DNA of 64,000 nt from Lewinellaceae bacterium (GCA_020636095.1 JACJYN010000002.1:1302001-1366000), one strand, 5' to 3'; positions 51,647 to 60,436 are shown, counted from the first letter of the stretch. Numbers and translations are program-made. Notes: generated by a model from the sequence alone, not told the origin.

Positions 51647-51689
51647 AGGCAAACAGGAACTGAGCCGGACGAAGGGAGTGTTCGGAATT
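51647..51689. repeat. 43-bp direct repeat, left copy
   Basis: Starts AGGCAAACAGGAACTGAGCC and ends GAGTGTTCGGAATT. Identical at all 43 positions to 52826-52868. The two copies bracket a 1.18-kb unit (from start to start) with two genes. Confidence 0.9.
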
Positions 51690-51717
51690 CGGTGTTCGCA
51701 TTCACAAATCTGCCCCC

Positions 51718-51739
51718 CTGATACACTGCTCTCTGATAC
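51718..51739. repeat. 22-bp dispersed repeat, copy 2
   Basis: CTGATACACTGCTCTCTGA plus TAC; matches 1220-1241 with one mismatch. Inside the repeat-bounded segment, upstream of the nuclease-like gene. Confidence 0.6.
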
Positions 51740-51937
51740 AAGGGGGCTTGCCAAATAGAGCCGAGCTTCAGAATGGCACTTCATACCTTAACTATAGATC
51801 AATCGGTATTATAATTGAATTTAAGCAAAAAAATTAATAATTTACAGTTAATTCTCGATAATTAAATTTTAACTCGCTTTTGGTTTCTAAAACCGATTCG
51901 GAGGATAGAAGAAATATTTCCCCAAAAACTTGCGCCA

Positions 51938-52462
51938 ATGGTTAAATCAAATTCTACCAGGAAACCCAAGACAAAGAGTAAACGCAAGCAGCACCTTACA
52001 ATAATGCTTTTGCTCGGAGTTTTTGCCATGATCATCTACTACTCATTGCCCTTGCCAAAAGGGCTAGAAAGAAATCCGGATGGCACCTATTCACCAAGCC
52101 CTGAACGACTATCCAAAAAGGAAAACGAGAAACAGCAATTAGACAATTGCGAAGTATACAAATTAACCGCTATTGAAGATGGAAATTACATTTGTTGGAA
52201 TTGTCCTACTGGAACAATATATTTAAAAACTGGAATGGTATGGCGCTACGGATATACTTGCAATGATAAAAGGTATAGAAAAGTTCAATTAGAAAGGTGG
52301 GGCGTTTCGTATACTCCTTTCTTTTGGGGAAATTCAACTGAATGTAGGAAAGTAGAAAAAGATTTTATTTATGGCTATCCGGGGCTTCCTGAATATATTG
52401 AGGTGGTAAATCTCAATGAAATCTATTTGCTACGGCCACCAGGAAACAAAGAAGATGACTAA
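51938..52462 (+). CDS. Membrane-anchored GIY-YIG/URI-like nuclease-domain protein
   Basis: 174 aa. Basic N-terminus (1-19), one membrane helix (about 20-37), a charged linker, then a C-terminal domain (about 70-174). This domain has the order of elements seen in URI/GIY-YIG-type toxin tips: GTIYLK (92-97), VWRYGYT (101-107, the YIG-equivalent), KRYRK with Arg112, Glu140 in KVEKDFI, and the terminal PPGNK with Asn170. Y, G, R, E and N are all in expected places, so DNA cleavage is plausible. The helix would place the domain outside the cytoplasm. Base composition is clearly AT-richer than its neighbours, suggesting transfer. The 119-aa gene starts three bases after its stop. Confidence 0.6.
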   Translation: MVKSNSTRKPKTKSKRKQHLTIMLLLGVFAMIIYYSLPLPKGLERNPDGTYSPSPERLSKKENEKQQLDNCEVYKLTAIEDGNYICWNCPTGTIYLKTGMVWRYGYTCNDKRYRKVQLERWGVSYTPFFWGNSTECRKVEKDFIYGYPGLPEYIEVVNLNEIYLLRPPGNKEDD

Positions 52463-52464
52463 TT

Positions 52465-52824
52465 ATGATCACACTAAATTTAAGAACAAATGATGCCGGC
52501 GTTTTTTGTTTGCATTTTCAATACTTGATCGAATATCTGGTCGAGGGCAAACAAAAGGAAGAGGTAAATTGGCCATTAGTCCATACACTCAACAACTTGT
52601 TCCTCAAAATGGAAAAGATCAGCGACATCGTCGATGACGTCCTGCCTGTAGAACTGACGGAAGAGGAAGCCCGGATTTTTTATTTCACCCTCACGCAGAA
52701 AAAATACCTGGAAGCTCTGGAAGCCAACCCAGAAGCCATGGAAGGGAGTTTTTATGGGTCTTTGCTCCTGATCAAGGAGAAGATGATCTATCAGTTAGCA
52801 GCCAAGTTGAAAACAGCGGCCTAA
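52465..52824 (+). CDS. Small partner protein, possible immunity protein
   Basis: 119 aa, no family recognised. Mostly helical and acidic (YLIEYLVEGKQKEEVNWPL, LFLKMEKISDIVDDVLPVE, LTEEEARIFYFTLTQKKYL, SFYGSLLLIKEKMIYQLA). No signal peptide, so cytoplasmic. It starts three bases after the nuclease-like gene, so the two are co-translated, and its stop codon lies directly before the right 43-bp repeat. Position and size fit an immunity or antitoxin protein; this is inferred from context only. Confidence 0.55.
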   Translation: MITLNLRTNDAGVFCLHFQYLIEYLVEGKQKEEVNWPLVHTLNNLFLKMEKISDIVDDVLPVELTEEEARIFYFTLTQKKYLEALEANPEAMEGSFYGSLLLIKEKMIYQLAAKLKTAA

Positions 52825-52825
52825 A

Positions 52826-52868
52826 AGGCAAACAGGAACTGAGCCGGACGAAGGGAGTGTTCGGAATT
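52826..52868. repeat. 43-bp direct repeat, right copy
   Basis: Identical to 51647-51689. It begins two bases after the final TAA base of the partner gene, so a copy of the repeat closes the segment exactly at the gene boundary. Confidence 0.9.
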
Positions 52869-52938
52869 TTTACCCGGCTGAGGTACGAAGGCGGGCGTTG
52901 TTCTCTATTCGCCTACCTCCCTGCTACACCTACCCCAC

Positions 52939-54963
52939 TCACACCCCCGCCGCCAGCCAGCTCGCCTGATAAATCGCCCGTTTGGCGTCCAGTTCGCGGG
53001 CCTCGTCCGCTCCGCCGATGAGGTGCACGGTAAGGCCTTTCTCCCGCAGCGGCGCCCACAGATCGCGCAGGGGTTCCTGTCCGGCACAGATGATGACGTT
53101 GTCGACTTCCAGGACTTTGGATTCCCCCTTGACGGTAAGGTGCAGGCCCATATCATCGATGCGCTGGTACTGCACCTCGCTGAACATTTTGACGTTGCGG
53201 CGGCGCAGGGCAGTGCGGTGCACCCAGCCGGTGGTCTTGCCCAGGCCGGCGCCCAATTTGCCTTTAGATCGCTGGCAGAGGAAGATTTGCCGGGCGGGCG
53301 GTTCGGGATCGGGCTTGGCCAGGGCGCCCCGGTGGTTGTAATTCATATCTACGCCCCATTCTTCCATAAAGGCGGCTACGTTCAGGCTGGTGGATTCCCC
53401 TTCGTGGCTGAGAAATTCCGCCACATCGAAGCCGATGCCGCCAGCGCCGATGATGGCCACCCGTTCGCCCACCGGCATGATGCCTTTCAATACTTCAATA
53501 TAGCTGAGCACCATCGGGTGTTCGATGCCTTCGATGCGTACCTGCCGGGGCGCCACCCCGGTGGCGACAACTACCTCATCAAAGCCCTGGCTTGCCAGCA
53601 ATGCTACCTCGGCGCGAGTGTTGAGATGCAGGTGAACACCCGTCTTTTCGATGCGCTTGCGAAAATATCGAATGGTCTCGTGAAATTCTTCCTTACCGGG
53701 AATGCGCTTGGCCATATTGAACTGCCCGCCGATCTCGCTGCTGGCCTCGTAGAGGTGCACCTCGTGGCCGCGCTCGGCAGCGACGGTGGCAAAGCCCAGC
53801 CCCGCCGGGCCGGCGCCCACCACCCCAATCTTTTTTTTCACTTTGGCGGGAACATACGTTAACTCCGTCTCATGGCAAGCGCGGGGGTTGACCAGGCAAC
53901 TGGAGGTTTTCCGGTCGAAAACGTGATCCAGGCAAGCCTGGTTGCAGGCGATGCAGGTGTTGATCTCATCGGCTCGCTTTTCGGTTGCCTTTTTAACGAA
54001 GTGAGGGTCAGCCAGGAAGGGCCGCGCCATGGAAACCATATCGGCGTGGCCATCGGCAAGAATCTTTTCCGCCAATTCGGGCGTGTTGATCCGGTTGGTA
54101 GTAATGAGCGGGATGCCTACCTTGCCCATCATGCGTTGGGTCACCCAGCTAAAGCCGCCGCGCGGCACCATCGTGGCGATGGTCGGTACGCGGGCCTCAT
54201 GCCAGCCAATGCCGGTATTGATGATGGAGGCGCCGGCCTCCTCGATGCGCCGGGCCAGCATTTCTATTTCTTCCCAACTGCTGCCGTCGTCCACCAGGTC
54301 GAGCATAGACAGGCGGTAGATGATGATAAACTCCTTCCCCACCGCTTCGCGGATGCGTCGAACAATCTCAATGGGAAAGCGAATCCGGTTCTCATAAGGC
54401 CCGCCCCATTTATCGGTGCGCTTATTGGTCTTGGAAACGATAAACTGATTGATCAGGTACCCTTCCGAACCCATCACCTCTACCCCATCGTAACCCGCCT
54501 CCTGGGCCAGTTGGGCAGTGCGGACGAAGGCGCGAATGGTGCGCTCCACCCCGCTGCCCGACAGCCCCCAGGGCTTGAAAGGAGAGATGGGCGATTTGAT
54601 CGCCGAGGGCGCCACCGCCAGCGGATGATAACCATAACGGCCGGCATGCAGAATCTGCATACAAATCTTGCCGTCTTCCTCATGTACCGCTTCGGTGATC
54701 AGGCGGTGCTTGTGCATTTCTCCTCTGGTAGAAAGTTTGGCGGAAAAAGGCGACACCCAACCCGCCCGGTTGGGCGCTATCCCGCCGGTGACTATAAGCC
54801 CGACGCCGCCGCGGGCGCGTTCGGCAAAGTAGGCCGCCATGCGTTCAAAGCCGTTCTTTTCCTCTTCCAGGCCTGTATGCATGGAGCCCATCAAAACGCG
54901 GTTTTTCAAAGTCGTAAAGCCCAGGCTGAGCGGGGCGAGCAGATGTGGGTATAGTTCGTGCAT
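52939..54963 (-). CDS. fadH: NADPH-dependent 2,4-dienoyl-CoA reductase-like protein
   Basis: 674 aa from the ATG at 54963 (MHELYPHLLAPL), close to the 672 aa of E. coli FadH; upstream in-frame codons come from a repeat-bearing region and are not used. N-terminal FMN-binding TIM barrel of the old-yellow-enzyme type (LKNRVLMGSMHTGLEE, GGVGLIVTGGIAPNRAG). The 4Fe-4S cluster is CIACNQACLDHVFDRKTSSC (CxxCxxxC and a fourth Cys). The C-terminal half holds the dinucleotide folds GVVGAGPAGLGFAT and VAIIGAGGIGFDVAEF. It reduces 2,4-dienoyl-CoA in beta-oxidation of unsaturated fatty acids. Confidence 0.93.
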   Translation of the reverse strand: MHELYPHLLAPLSLGFTTLKNRVLMGSMHTGLEEEKNGFERMAAYFAERARGGVGLIVTGGIAPNRAGWVSPFSAKLSTRGEMHKHRLITEAVHEEDGKICMQILHAGRYGYHPLAVAPSAIKSPISPFKPWGLSGSGVERTIRAFVRTAQLAQEAGYDGVEVMGSEGYLINQFIVSKTNKRTDKWGGPYENRIRFPIEIVRRIREAVGKEFIIIYRLSMLDLVDDGSSWEEIEMLARRIEEAGASIINTGIGWHEARVPTIATMVPRGGFSWVTQRMMGKVGIPLITTNRINTPELAEKILADGHADMVSMARPFLADPHFVKKATEKRADEINTCIACNQACLDHVFDRKTSSCLVNPRACHETELTYVPAKVKKKIGVVGAGPAGLGFATVAAERGHEVHLYEASSEIGGQFNMAKRIPGKEEFHETIRYFRKRIEKTGVHLHLNTRAEVALLASQGFDEVVVATGVAPRQVRIEGIEHPMVLSYIEVLKGIMPVGERVAIIGAGGIGFDVAEFLSHEGESTSLNVAAFMEEWGVDMNYNHRGALAKPDPEPPARQIFLCQRSKGKLGAGLGKTTGWVHRTALRRRNVKMFSEVQYQRIDDMGLHLTVKGESKVLEVDNVIICAGQEPLRDLWAPLREKGLTVHLIGGADEARELDAKRAIYQASWLAAGV

Positions 54964-55020
54964 GGCTATTGTCCGATTTGTGGAGCTTTTGTTTCCCCCC
55001 TCCTGCCTTGAATATATGTT

Positions 55021-55048
55021 CCCTCCCTCGGAGAGGGCTAGAGGGAGG
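55021..55048. repeat. GGAGG/CCTCC hairpin repeat, copy 2
   Basis: CCCTCCCTCGGAGAGGGC followed by TAGAGGGAGG; related to 46402-46432. It lies upstream of the fadH start codon, in the divergent fadH/amidase promoter region. Confidence 0.45.
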
Positions 55049-55112
55049 CTCGCCCAAGATACAGTTTTCAGCGAAAATTCGCTTAGCATCCGGGCCAGAA
55101 GTGTATTTTTCG

Positions 55113-55120
55113 TAATTTTG
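55113..55120 (+). promoter_or_regulatory. Possible -7 promoter box of the amidase gene
   Basis: TAATTTTG fits TAnnTTTG and lies 73 bp before the ATG. No clear -33 TTG. Confidence 0.4.
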
Positions 55121-55193
55121 ATCCATCAGGCTACTGCATCACAGTGGCTCCAGGTACAACCAATCTTATCAATCCTGTCCAAACTCAGAACGC

Positions 55194-56831
55194 ATGAAAA
55201 AAACACATTACCTCCTGCTCGGCCTTACGCTCGGCGTTATGCTCAGCTTCACCCTTTTACGCGCCCCGATCAACCGGGCTATGGTGCAACAAGCCGCTGA
55301 GCTCATCGGGCTGGAGATGACGGAAACCGAGATTGACAGCATGTTGCCCGGCCTGGAGGAGCAACGCGAAAGCTATGCCTCCATCCGGGAAAAAGATATC
55401 CCCAATGAACTGGCGCCTTCCTTGCTCTTCAACCCGCTTCCACCGGGTTTCAAGGTGAATACGAAGCAGGAAGCGCTGTATTTCGACATTCCCAAAGGCC
55501 AGAGTTTACCCAAAAACCTGGACGATCTGGCCTTTTACTCCGTCACTCAGCTGGCTGCCCTGATTAAAAGCCGGCAGATCAGCTCAGTGGAGCTGGCCGA
55601 ATTCTTCCTGCAGCGCCTGGAAAAGTACGATCCTACCCTGCACTGTGTGATCACGCTAACCAGGGAACGCGCCCTGGCGCAGGCCCGGCAGATGGACGAA
55701 GAGTTGGCACGCGGCCAGTACCGCGGGCCTCTGCATGGCATCCCATTTGGCGCCAAGGACCTGTTGTCCACCCGGGATTACAAGACCACCTGGGGCGCCA
55801 TGCCCTACCAGGGCCAAATGCTGGCCCAGGATGCGGCCGTTATCGAAAAGCTCGAGGCAGCCGGGGCGGTGCTCGTCGCCAAACTCTCGCTGGGCGCTCT
55901 TGCCTGGGGTGATGTTTGGTACGGTGGCAAGACCCGCAACCCGTGGAATCCGGAGCAGGGGTCCAGTGGTTCTTCTGCGGGCTCCGCATCGGCGGTCTCC
56001 GCCGGTTTGGCCCCCTTTGCGATCGGCACGGAAACCTGGGGCTCCATCGTTTCTCCCGCCACGGTTTGCGGGGTGACCGGACTGCGGCCCACCTTTGGCC
56101 GGGTGAGCCGATACGGAGCTATGGCGCTCAGCTGGAGCATGGATAAGATCGGGCCGATCTGCCGCACGGCGGAGGATTGCGCCATCGTCTTCGAAGCCAT
56201 TCGCGGAAAGGACGAGCGCGACGCCACCACCCTGGCGGCCGCCTTCAATTACAACCAGAAATTAGACCCTGGAAAATTAAGAGTAGGGTACCTTAAAAGC
56301 GATTTTGAAGGTGATTATCGCTTTAAAGAGCAAGACAGCCTGGTGCTCGCCAAGCTGAAGGATTTGGGCATCACCCCCATCGCCATCGAGCTGCCCGAAG
56401 TACCGGATATCGGTTTTGTACTCAGCGCCGAAGCAGCCGCAGCCTTCGACGAGCTCACCCGCTCCGGGAAGGACGACTTGCTGGTGCGGCAAATCCAAAA
56501 CGCGTGGCCCAATGTTTTCCGGCAGTCGCGTTTCATTCCCGCAGTAGAATACATTCAGGCCAACCGCCTGCGTAGCCGCCTGATCGAAGAAACCCATCAG
56601 GCCCTGCGCGAGTTTGACATCTTCCTGTCTCCTTCCTGGGCCGGCGACAACCTGCTGCGCACCAACCTCACCGGGCACCCCTGCGTCGTGTTGCCCACCG
56701 GTTTTATCGATGGGCTGCCAACGAGCATCACTTTCTGCGGGCAACTGTTCGGAGAGGCGGAAGTATTGAAGCTGGGGGCGCTGTTTCAGGCGAATACGGA
56801 TTTCCACAGTCAGCATCCGGCAGGATTTTGA
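55194..56831 (+). CDS. Amidase signature family protein, exported
   Basis: 545 aa. Hydrophobic N-terminus MKKTHYLLLGLTLGVMLSF, a probable signal or membrane anchor, then about 100 residues of linker. The amidase domain (about 118-535) has the Ser-cisSer-Lys triad: Lys in IPFGAKDLLSTRD, cis-Ser in GSSGSSAGSASAVSAG and the nucleophile Ser in GTETWGSIVSPA. The family hydrolyses carboxamides; substrates range from amino-acid amides to aryl amides. It is related to GatA in sequence, but the signal and the absence of gatB/gatC nearby argue against the tRNA-dependent role. Convergent with the peroxidase gene through a shared terminator. Confidence 0.88.
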   Translation: MKKTHYLLLGLTLGVMLSFTLLRAPINRAMVQQAAELIGLEMTETEIDSMLPGLEEQRESYASIREKDIPNELAPSLLFNPLPPGFKVNTKQEALYFDIPKGQSLPKNLDDLAFYSVTQLAALIKSRQISSVELAEFFLQRLEKYDPTLHCVITLTRERALAQARQMDEELARGQYRGPLHGIPFGAKDLLSTRDYKTTWGAMPYQGQMLAQDAAVIEKLEAAGAVLVAKLSLGALAWGDVWYGGKTRNPWNPEQGSSGSSAGSASAVSAGLAPFAIGTETWGSIVSPATVCGVTGLRPTFGRVSRYGAMALSWSMDKIGPICRTAEDCAIVFEAIRGKDERDATTLAAAFNYNQKLDPGKLRVGYLKSDFEGDYRFKEQDSLVLAKLKDLGITPIAIELPEVPDIGFVLSAEAAAAFDELTRSGKDDLLVRQIQNAWPNVFRQSRFIPAVEYIQANRLRSRLIEETHQALREFDIFLSPSWAGDNLLRTNLTGHPCVVLPTGFIDGLPTSITFCGQLFGEAEVLKLGALFQANTDFHSQHPAGF

Positions 56832-56878
56832 GCAGGGCGCCAGTGCAGCTCCACAATCCGTTATTATCCTTAAAAACA

Positions 56879-56910
56879 AAAGCCGGAACAGAGCAATCCG
56901 TTCCGGCTTT
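56879..56910. terminator. Bidirectional intrinsic terminator
   Basis: AAAGCCGGAAC (56879-56889), 10-nt loop, GTTCCGGCTTT (56900-56910), perfect 11-bp stem between two convergent genes. Each strand ends in a short T-rich tract, so it can serve both. Confidence 0.85.
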
Positions 56911-56947
56911 ATAAAAAATTAAGGTTCACTAATCAAAGATCGCAGAG

Positions 56948-59836
56948 TTAATCTGCAATTATCATTCGCTGGGTGGCCGTAGCGCTTTCTGTCTCAACCC
57001 GATAATAGAGCAAACCGCTGGACGGAATCTCATTGCGGTTCAACTGCCATTCGTTATAGCCGGCGCTGAAATTGCCCTGTTTCACGAGCAGCGCCTTGCC
57101 CGTTCCATCGAATACCGTCAGCTGTGCCCATCCTTCCATCGGGAGGCGGAATGGAATAGCCGTAGCATTGGCAAAGGGGTTCGGGCGGTTTTGATACAAG
57201 GCGAAAGCCGTGTCATCCAGGGCGCTGCCGGTAGCGTTGAATTCCAGTGCTACGCCCATCGGTTCCAGATAGGTATCGTAGGCCTCTCCTTTGGTCTTAT
57301 CATCGCTCAACGCCAGTACTTCGCTCAACCGGGTATTTCGCAGGGCGCGGAAACTCAGGTAAAAGAGCGGTTCTCCGTTGCCTGCTTCGAAGTCCTCTGT
57401 TTTGAACCAACTGGTGGTTAGCAAGCCTTCGTTGGGAAAAACGCCGAGGTTGTCTTCGGTAAGGCCCGTCAGGCGCCCCGGCACAAGGCCTTCAAAAGCA
57501 AGAGCCTGCTCATCGTATCCGAGGCCAAACTGGTACCCCCGGACGCCACCGAAGGCATCGGCGGTAAAGGCAATGTTGTAACGCTCCCCTGCCTGCAGCT
57601 CCATATCATCCAGCTCGAAAGCCAGTACAGCCCGGGGCTCGATGGGCGCAAGCATGTTGGTTGGGTCGACGTCGCCGGTCACATCTCCTATCTTGACCGC
57701 GACGAAGTTGATGTTCATATCGTTAGACAGGACATCTTCAACGGTGATCGCCTCGGGGAAGGCTTCCAACAATGGATTATTCGTTTGGAACGCATAATCC
57801 GCCCGCACAAACCGCCAGGAATTATTATTGGGGAAAGCCGTAGCAATGCCCAGGATCACCTTCCTGATGTGAATTTGGTCGAGAGCGGTCACAGCGCCGT
57901 TGTGGTCAGCGTCGGCCGCTATTATTTTATAAGGACTATCCAACTGCTGGATGCCCAGGATATGCTGCTGGATGAAGACCAGGTCGGCAGTTGACACGCC
58001 ATTGGTTACATCATCCACTTTTGCCACATCGATGCTATTGACATTGCAGGCGGGCACATCGACAAAGTAAAAGTCGCCATCCGGGCTGGAGAGCAACTCC
58101 AGGGTATTGTCTGTGCTGAGAACCCGCACCGATACATCCGGTACCGGCAGCCCCGTCTCGGTGAAGATATTTCCGGCCACATCCGCCGTCATATTATCGC
58201 AAATCTCGGAATGCGGCATCGACTCGAACACCTTGTCCTGCATCAGCTTAACGCCGGTATTGCGCATGATAATATCGTGCAGGGAGGTATTCCGGATGGT
58301 TGTTTTCTCTTCTTCAGAAAGGACCGGGTCGGCCTCGTAGTAGAAGCGGTCTCCGTTGCGAAGAGCGGTAAACTGTACTTCCATGATCTTCATCACGGTG
58401 GGGCCAAAGAGAGCGCCCGGCATCCGTTGTTCGGCCAGCATCCCCACCCAGGGATCTACGTCATTGATGTCTCCATAGAGAGACAGCAGCGTGAGGTAAA
58501 CACTCTGACTGGGATTGATCTGCTGGAAAAAAATGTAACGCTGCAATCCAAAGGACTGGCGGACGCTATTGTAGTCCGTCAATCCGCGTTCGCGGCCCCG
58601 GTTGATGTTGATAGAAGCCAGGTCGAGGCCGCCGGCGCCCGGAGGGCCGAAGAGGAAGTTGCGCACATCGTCGATCACCTTGCTGTCAAAGCTCTGCTGC
58701 GTCTGTATGGCCATGCCTTTTATGAACGGTTCAATACCCATATCCATGACGGAAAAGGGGTTGAAGAAGGCGTCGCGCAGCATAACATGGCCCTGCGGCA
58801 TTTCATTGCCATCGTTATCCACCCGCATCAGCCGGCCGTTGAGCAGGGTATGTCCCATGCGAAAAGCAGCGGCGGTAAAGACATTCATCAACTGGGGGTT
58901 AACGGTGGGGTCATAACCGTTGTAAGGCGGCAGGTTGACACCCATTGTCGGCAACCATTCGTTGTAGACCACTGACTGGATGAGGGCGCCGACGGTCTTC
59001 CGGGCGTGTTGGTAGAGCTCCTCATCCGTCCAATCGGGATGCTGCTCCGCCAATTCATCGCACAGCCGGTTGTGCTCCCGCATAAAAATGGTATGAAATG
59101 CCAGCAGCAGGGGGTTCTCATTCGCACGGGCATCCCCGGCGACAAATACCCTCTGACTGACACCTACGGGATTATCCATGTGTGGCGCATTGGGGTCGAT
59201 CGGCGTGTTGTAGGCCCCACTGTAGGTATTGAAGGGCGGCAGGTTGCCGGCCGATGTTTTCAGCTTGCCACCGGAAAAGGTGCGCAGCCAGTTGGCGCGG
59301 CTCTCCTCCGAGCCATAGACGCCCGAGCCATCGACAAAAGCTGTGATCATATTGGGATGGCGCCGGGGGTTGAAGATATTGGTGCCGGTTGCCGGATCGA
59401 AGACGTTCCGTTTCATCGGTATCTTCATCTGGCCGGTATTGAAGGGGTCGAACCAGGGATCGCCCTCCGGAACGGAAATACTGGCGTCTTCACTGCCATC
59501 GGGAGTAAGCCCGATATCGTGATCGATAAACTGCCCCCATACCCAGCAAAAATCGCTGAGGCTCATAGGGTCATTGAGCAGCCCGTCCTGGGCAAAAATG
59601 CGATTACTGATCTCCCTCGGGTTAGGACGGGCCGGGCCGGCGGGGTCATCAATAAAATTGGCGTAACCGACTCCGGTGGAAATCCGCAGGTGGTCCCCTG
59701 CCGCTCCCCAATTGGGGTTGTCGGAGTTGTTCCGACTCCCGTCAATGGTTCGGTAGTTTTGTACATCAACCGTTTGCGCTGCGGCGCTAAAGGCGGCTGT
59801 GACAAGGAGGATAAAGAGTAAAGGTCGTCTTTGCAT
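56948..59836 (-). CDS. T9SS-sorted animal-type heme peroxidase with dockerin and cohesin-like modules
   Basis: 962 aa, signal peptide MQRRPLLFILLVTAAFSAAA. Heme peroxidase domain (about 25-560): Asp105-His106 in GQFIDHDI (distal side, as in MPO GQLLDHDL), Arg237 and Glu240 in GDARANE, and proximal His329 in FRMGH. Residues about 570-700 are a carboxypeptidase-regulatory-like piece then a dockerin type I (VSTADLVFIQQHILG, ADADHNGAVTALDQIHIRK). Residues about 725-860 look cohesin-like (AGERYNIAFTADAFGGVRGY). The C-terminus is a T9SS type A sorting domain (LYQNRPNPFANATAIPF ... TQRMIIAD). Oxidises small substrates or halides with H2O2 at the cell surface. Confidence 0.9.
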   Translation of the reverse strand: MQRRPLLFILLVTAAFSAAAQTVDVQNYRTIDGSRNNSDNPNWGAAGDHLRISTGVGYANFIDDPAGPARPNPREISNRIFAQDGLLNDPMSLSDFCWVWGQFIDHDIGLTPDGSEDASISVPEGDPWFDPFNTGQMKIPMKRNVFDPATGTNIFNPRRHPNMITAFVDGSGVYGSEESRANWLRTFSGGKLKTSAGNLPPFNTYSGAYNTPIDPNAPHMDNPVGVSQRVFVAGDARANENPLLLAFHTIFMREHNRLCDELAEQHPDWTDEELYQHARKTVGALIQSVVYNEWLPTMGVNLPPYNGYDPTVNPQLMNVFTAAAFRMGHTLLNGRLMRVDNDGNEMPQGHVMLRDAFFNPFSVMDMGIEPFIKGMAIQTQQSFDSKVIDDVRNFLFGPPGAGGLDLASININRGRERGLTDYNSVRQSFGLQRYIFFQQINPSQSVYLTLLSLYGDINDVDPWVGMLAEQRMPGALFGPTVMKIMEVQFTALRNGDRFYYEADPVLSEEEKTTIRNTSLHDIIMRNTGVKLMQDKVFESMPHSEICDNMTADVAGNIFTETGLPVPDVSVRVLSTDNTLELLSSPDGDFYFVDVPACNVNSIDVAKVDDVTNGVSTADLVFIQQHILGIQQLDSPYKIIAADADHNGAVTALDQIHIRKVILGIATAFPNNNSWRFVRADYAFQTNNPLLEAFPEAITVEDVLSNDMNINFVAVKIGDVTGDVDPTNMLAPIEPRAVLAFELDDMELQAGERYNIAFTADAFGGVRGYQFGLGYDEQALAFEGLVPGRLTGLTEDNLGVFPNEGLLTTSWFKTEDFEAGNGEPLFYLSFRALRNTRLSEVLALSDDKTKGEAYDTYLEPMGVALEFNATGSALDDTAFALYQNRPNPFANATAIPFRLPMEGWAQLTVFDGTGKALLVKQGNFSAGYNEWQLNRNEIPSSGLLYYRVETESATATQRMIIAD

Positions 59837-60240
59837 AAGCGTTTTTTTAGTTCATGGGCCTAATCTAATAGAATGATATATCGAACTATCATATAATGCC
59901 AAAAGCAACTGTGTGGTTGCGCCAACACCGTTGGGTTTCTAATACAGATAGCACGAAAAATTTCTAAAGGGTATGTAACTAGCAGCTTCAGGGAGACGAA
60001 GGGCCCTCTCTGAGCAGCCCGGAATATTCAAATATGAAAAGGGAACAGCTTAATACTCGACAAATTTAATGAAAAGTAAAATATTACTTCTATACAATAC
60101 CGATTAAATTTTTTATGATCAGTCATAGTTGTGCGAAAAGTAAAATTTGTGCTATTTTTTAGTTAACCTATCTTCTAAAATGTTAATTTTTCTTAAATTA
60201 CAATTGTAAAGCAATACTTTGACAGTCTTTTCGCGTCAAA

Positions 60241-60362
60241 GTTGTTGAATGTTGAGTGCTGATGAGTGATTGGGTTAGAGTGCCTGTCACTCAACAGCCA
60301 AACACAACAGTCGGGTGATTTCTGCGGAAAGGGCAACCAGGTGTTGCCCTTTCTGTTTTTTT
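60241..60362 (+). ncRNA. Candidate small RNA with closing stem and terminator
   Basis: GTTGAGTG (60251-60258) pairs with CACTCAAC (60288-60295), and the outer flanks GTTGTTGAATG / CAAACACAAC pair further. An intrinsic terminator follows directly. No coding frame. A near -7 box (ATACTTTG) lies about 30 bp upstream. It is not a family I can name; the long closing stem with a central bulge superficially recalls 6S RNA, but the length is too short. Confidence 0.4.
60329..60362 (+). terminator. Intrinsic terminator of the candidate small RNA
   Basis: AAAGGGCAAC (60329-60338), short loop, GTTGCCCTTT (60344-60353), then CTGTTTTTTT. Perfect 10-bp stem plus T-run with no gene immediately upstream on this strand. 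Confidence 0.85.
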
Positions 60363-60436
60363 GTCCGTCCCAGGTTATTTTCTCATCCGGATGTTTTTGG
60401 AAAATACCTTACCTTCTCATTTCACGTTTTCAGTGA

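Larger units (their letters stand above)
51536..51937. other. 402-bp repeat-rich, AT-rich intergenic region
   Basis: Contains in order the 41-bp perfect palindrome (51602-51642), 43-bp direct repeat copy 1 (51647-51689), the 22-bp dispersed repeat (51718-51739) and an AT-rich stretch (51780-51900) that must hold the promoter of the nuclease-like gene. No perfect TAnnTTTG box is present; TAATTTAC at about 51837 is near. Confidence 0.6.

Noticed and set aside
51647..51689. 43-bp repeat as an integron attC site
   Set aside because: No GTTRRRY/RYYYAAC core pair is present and no integrase is nearby; the two copies are also fully identical, unlike typical attC sites.
54964..55089. Upstream start of the FadH-like gene
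   Set aside because: The added 42 residues come from a GGAGG hairpin repeat; the ATG at 54963 gives the family's normal length.
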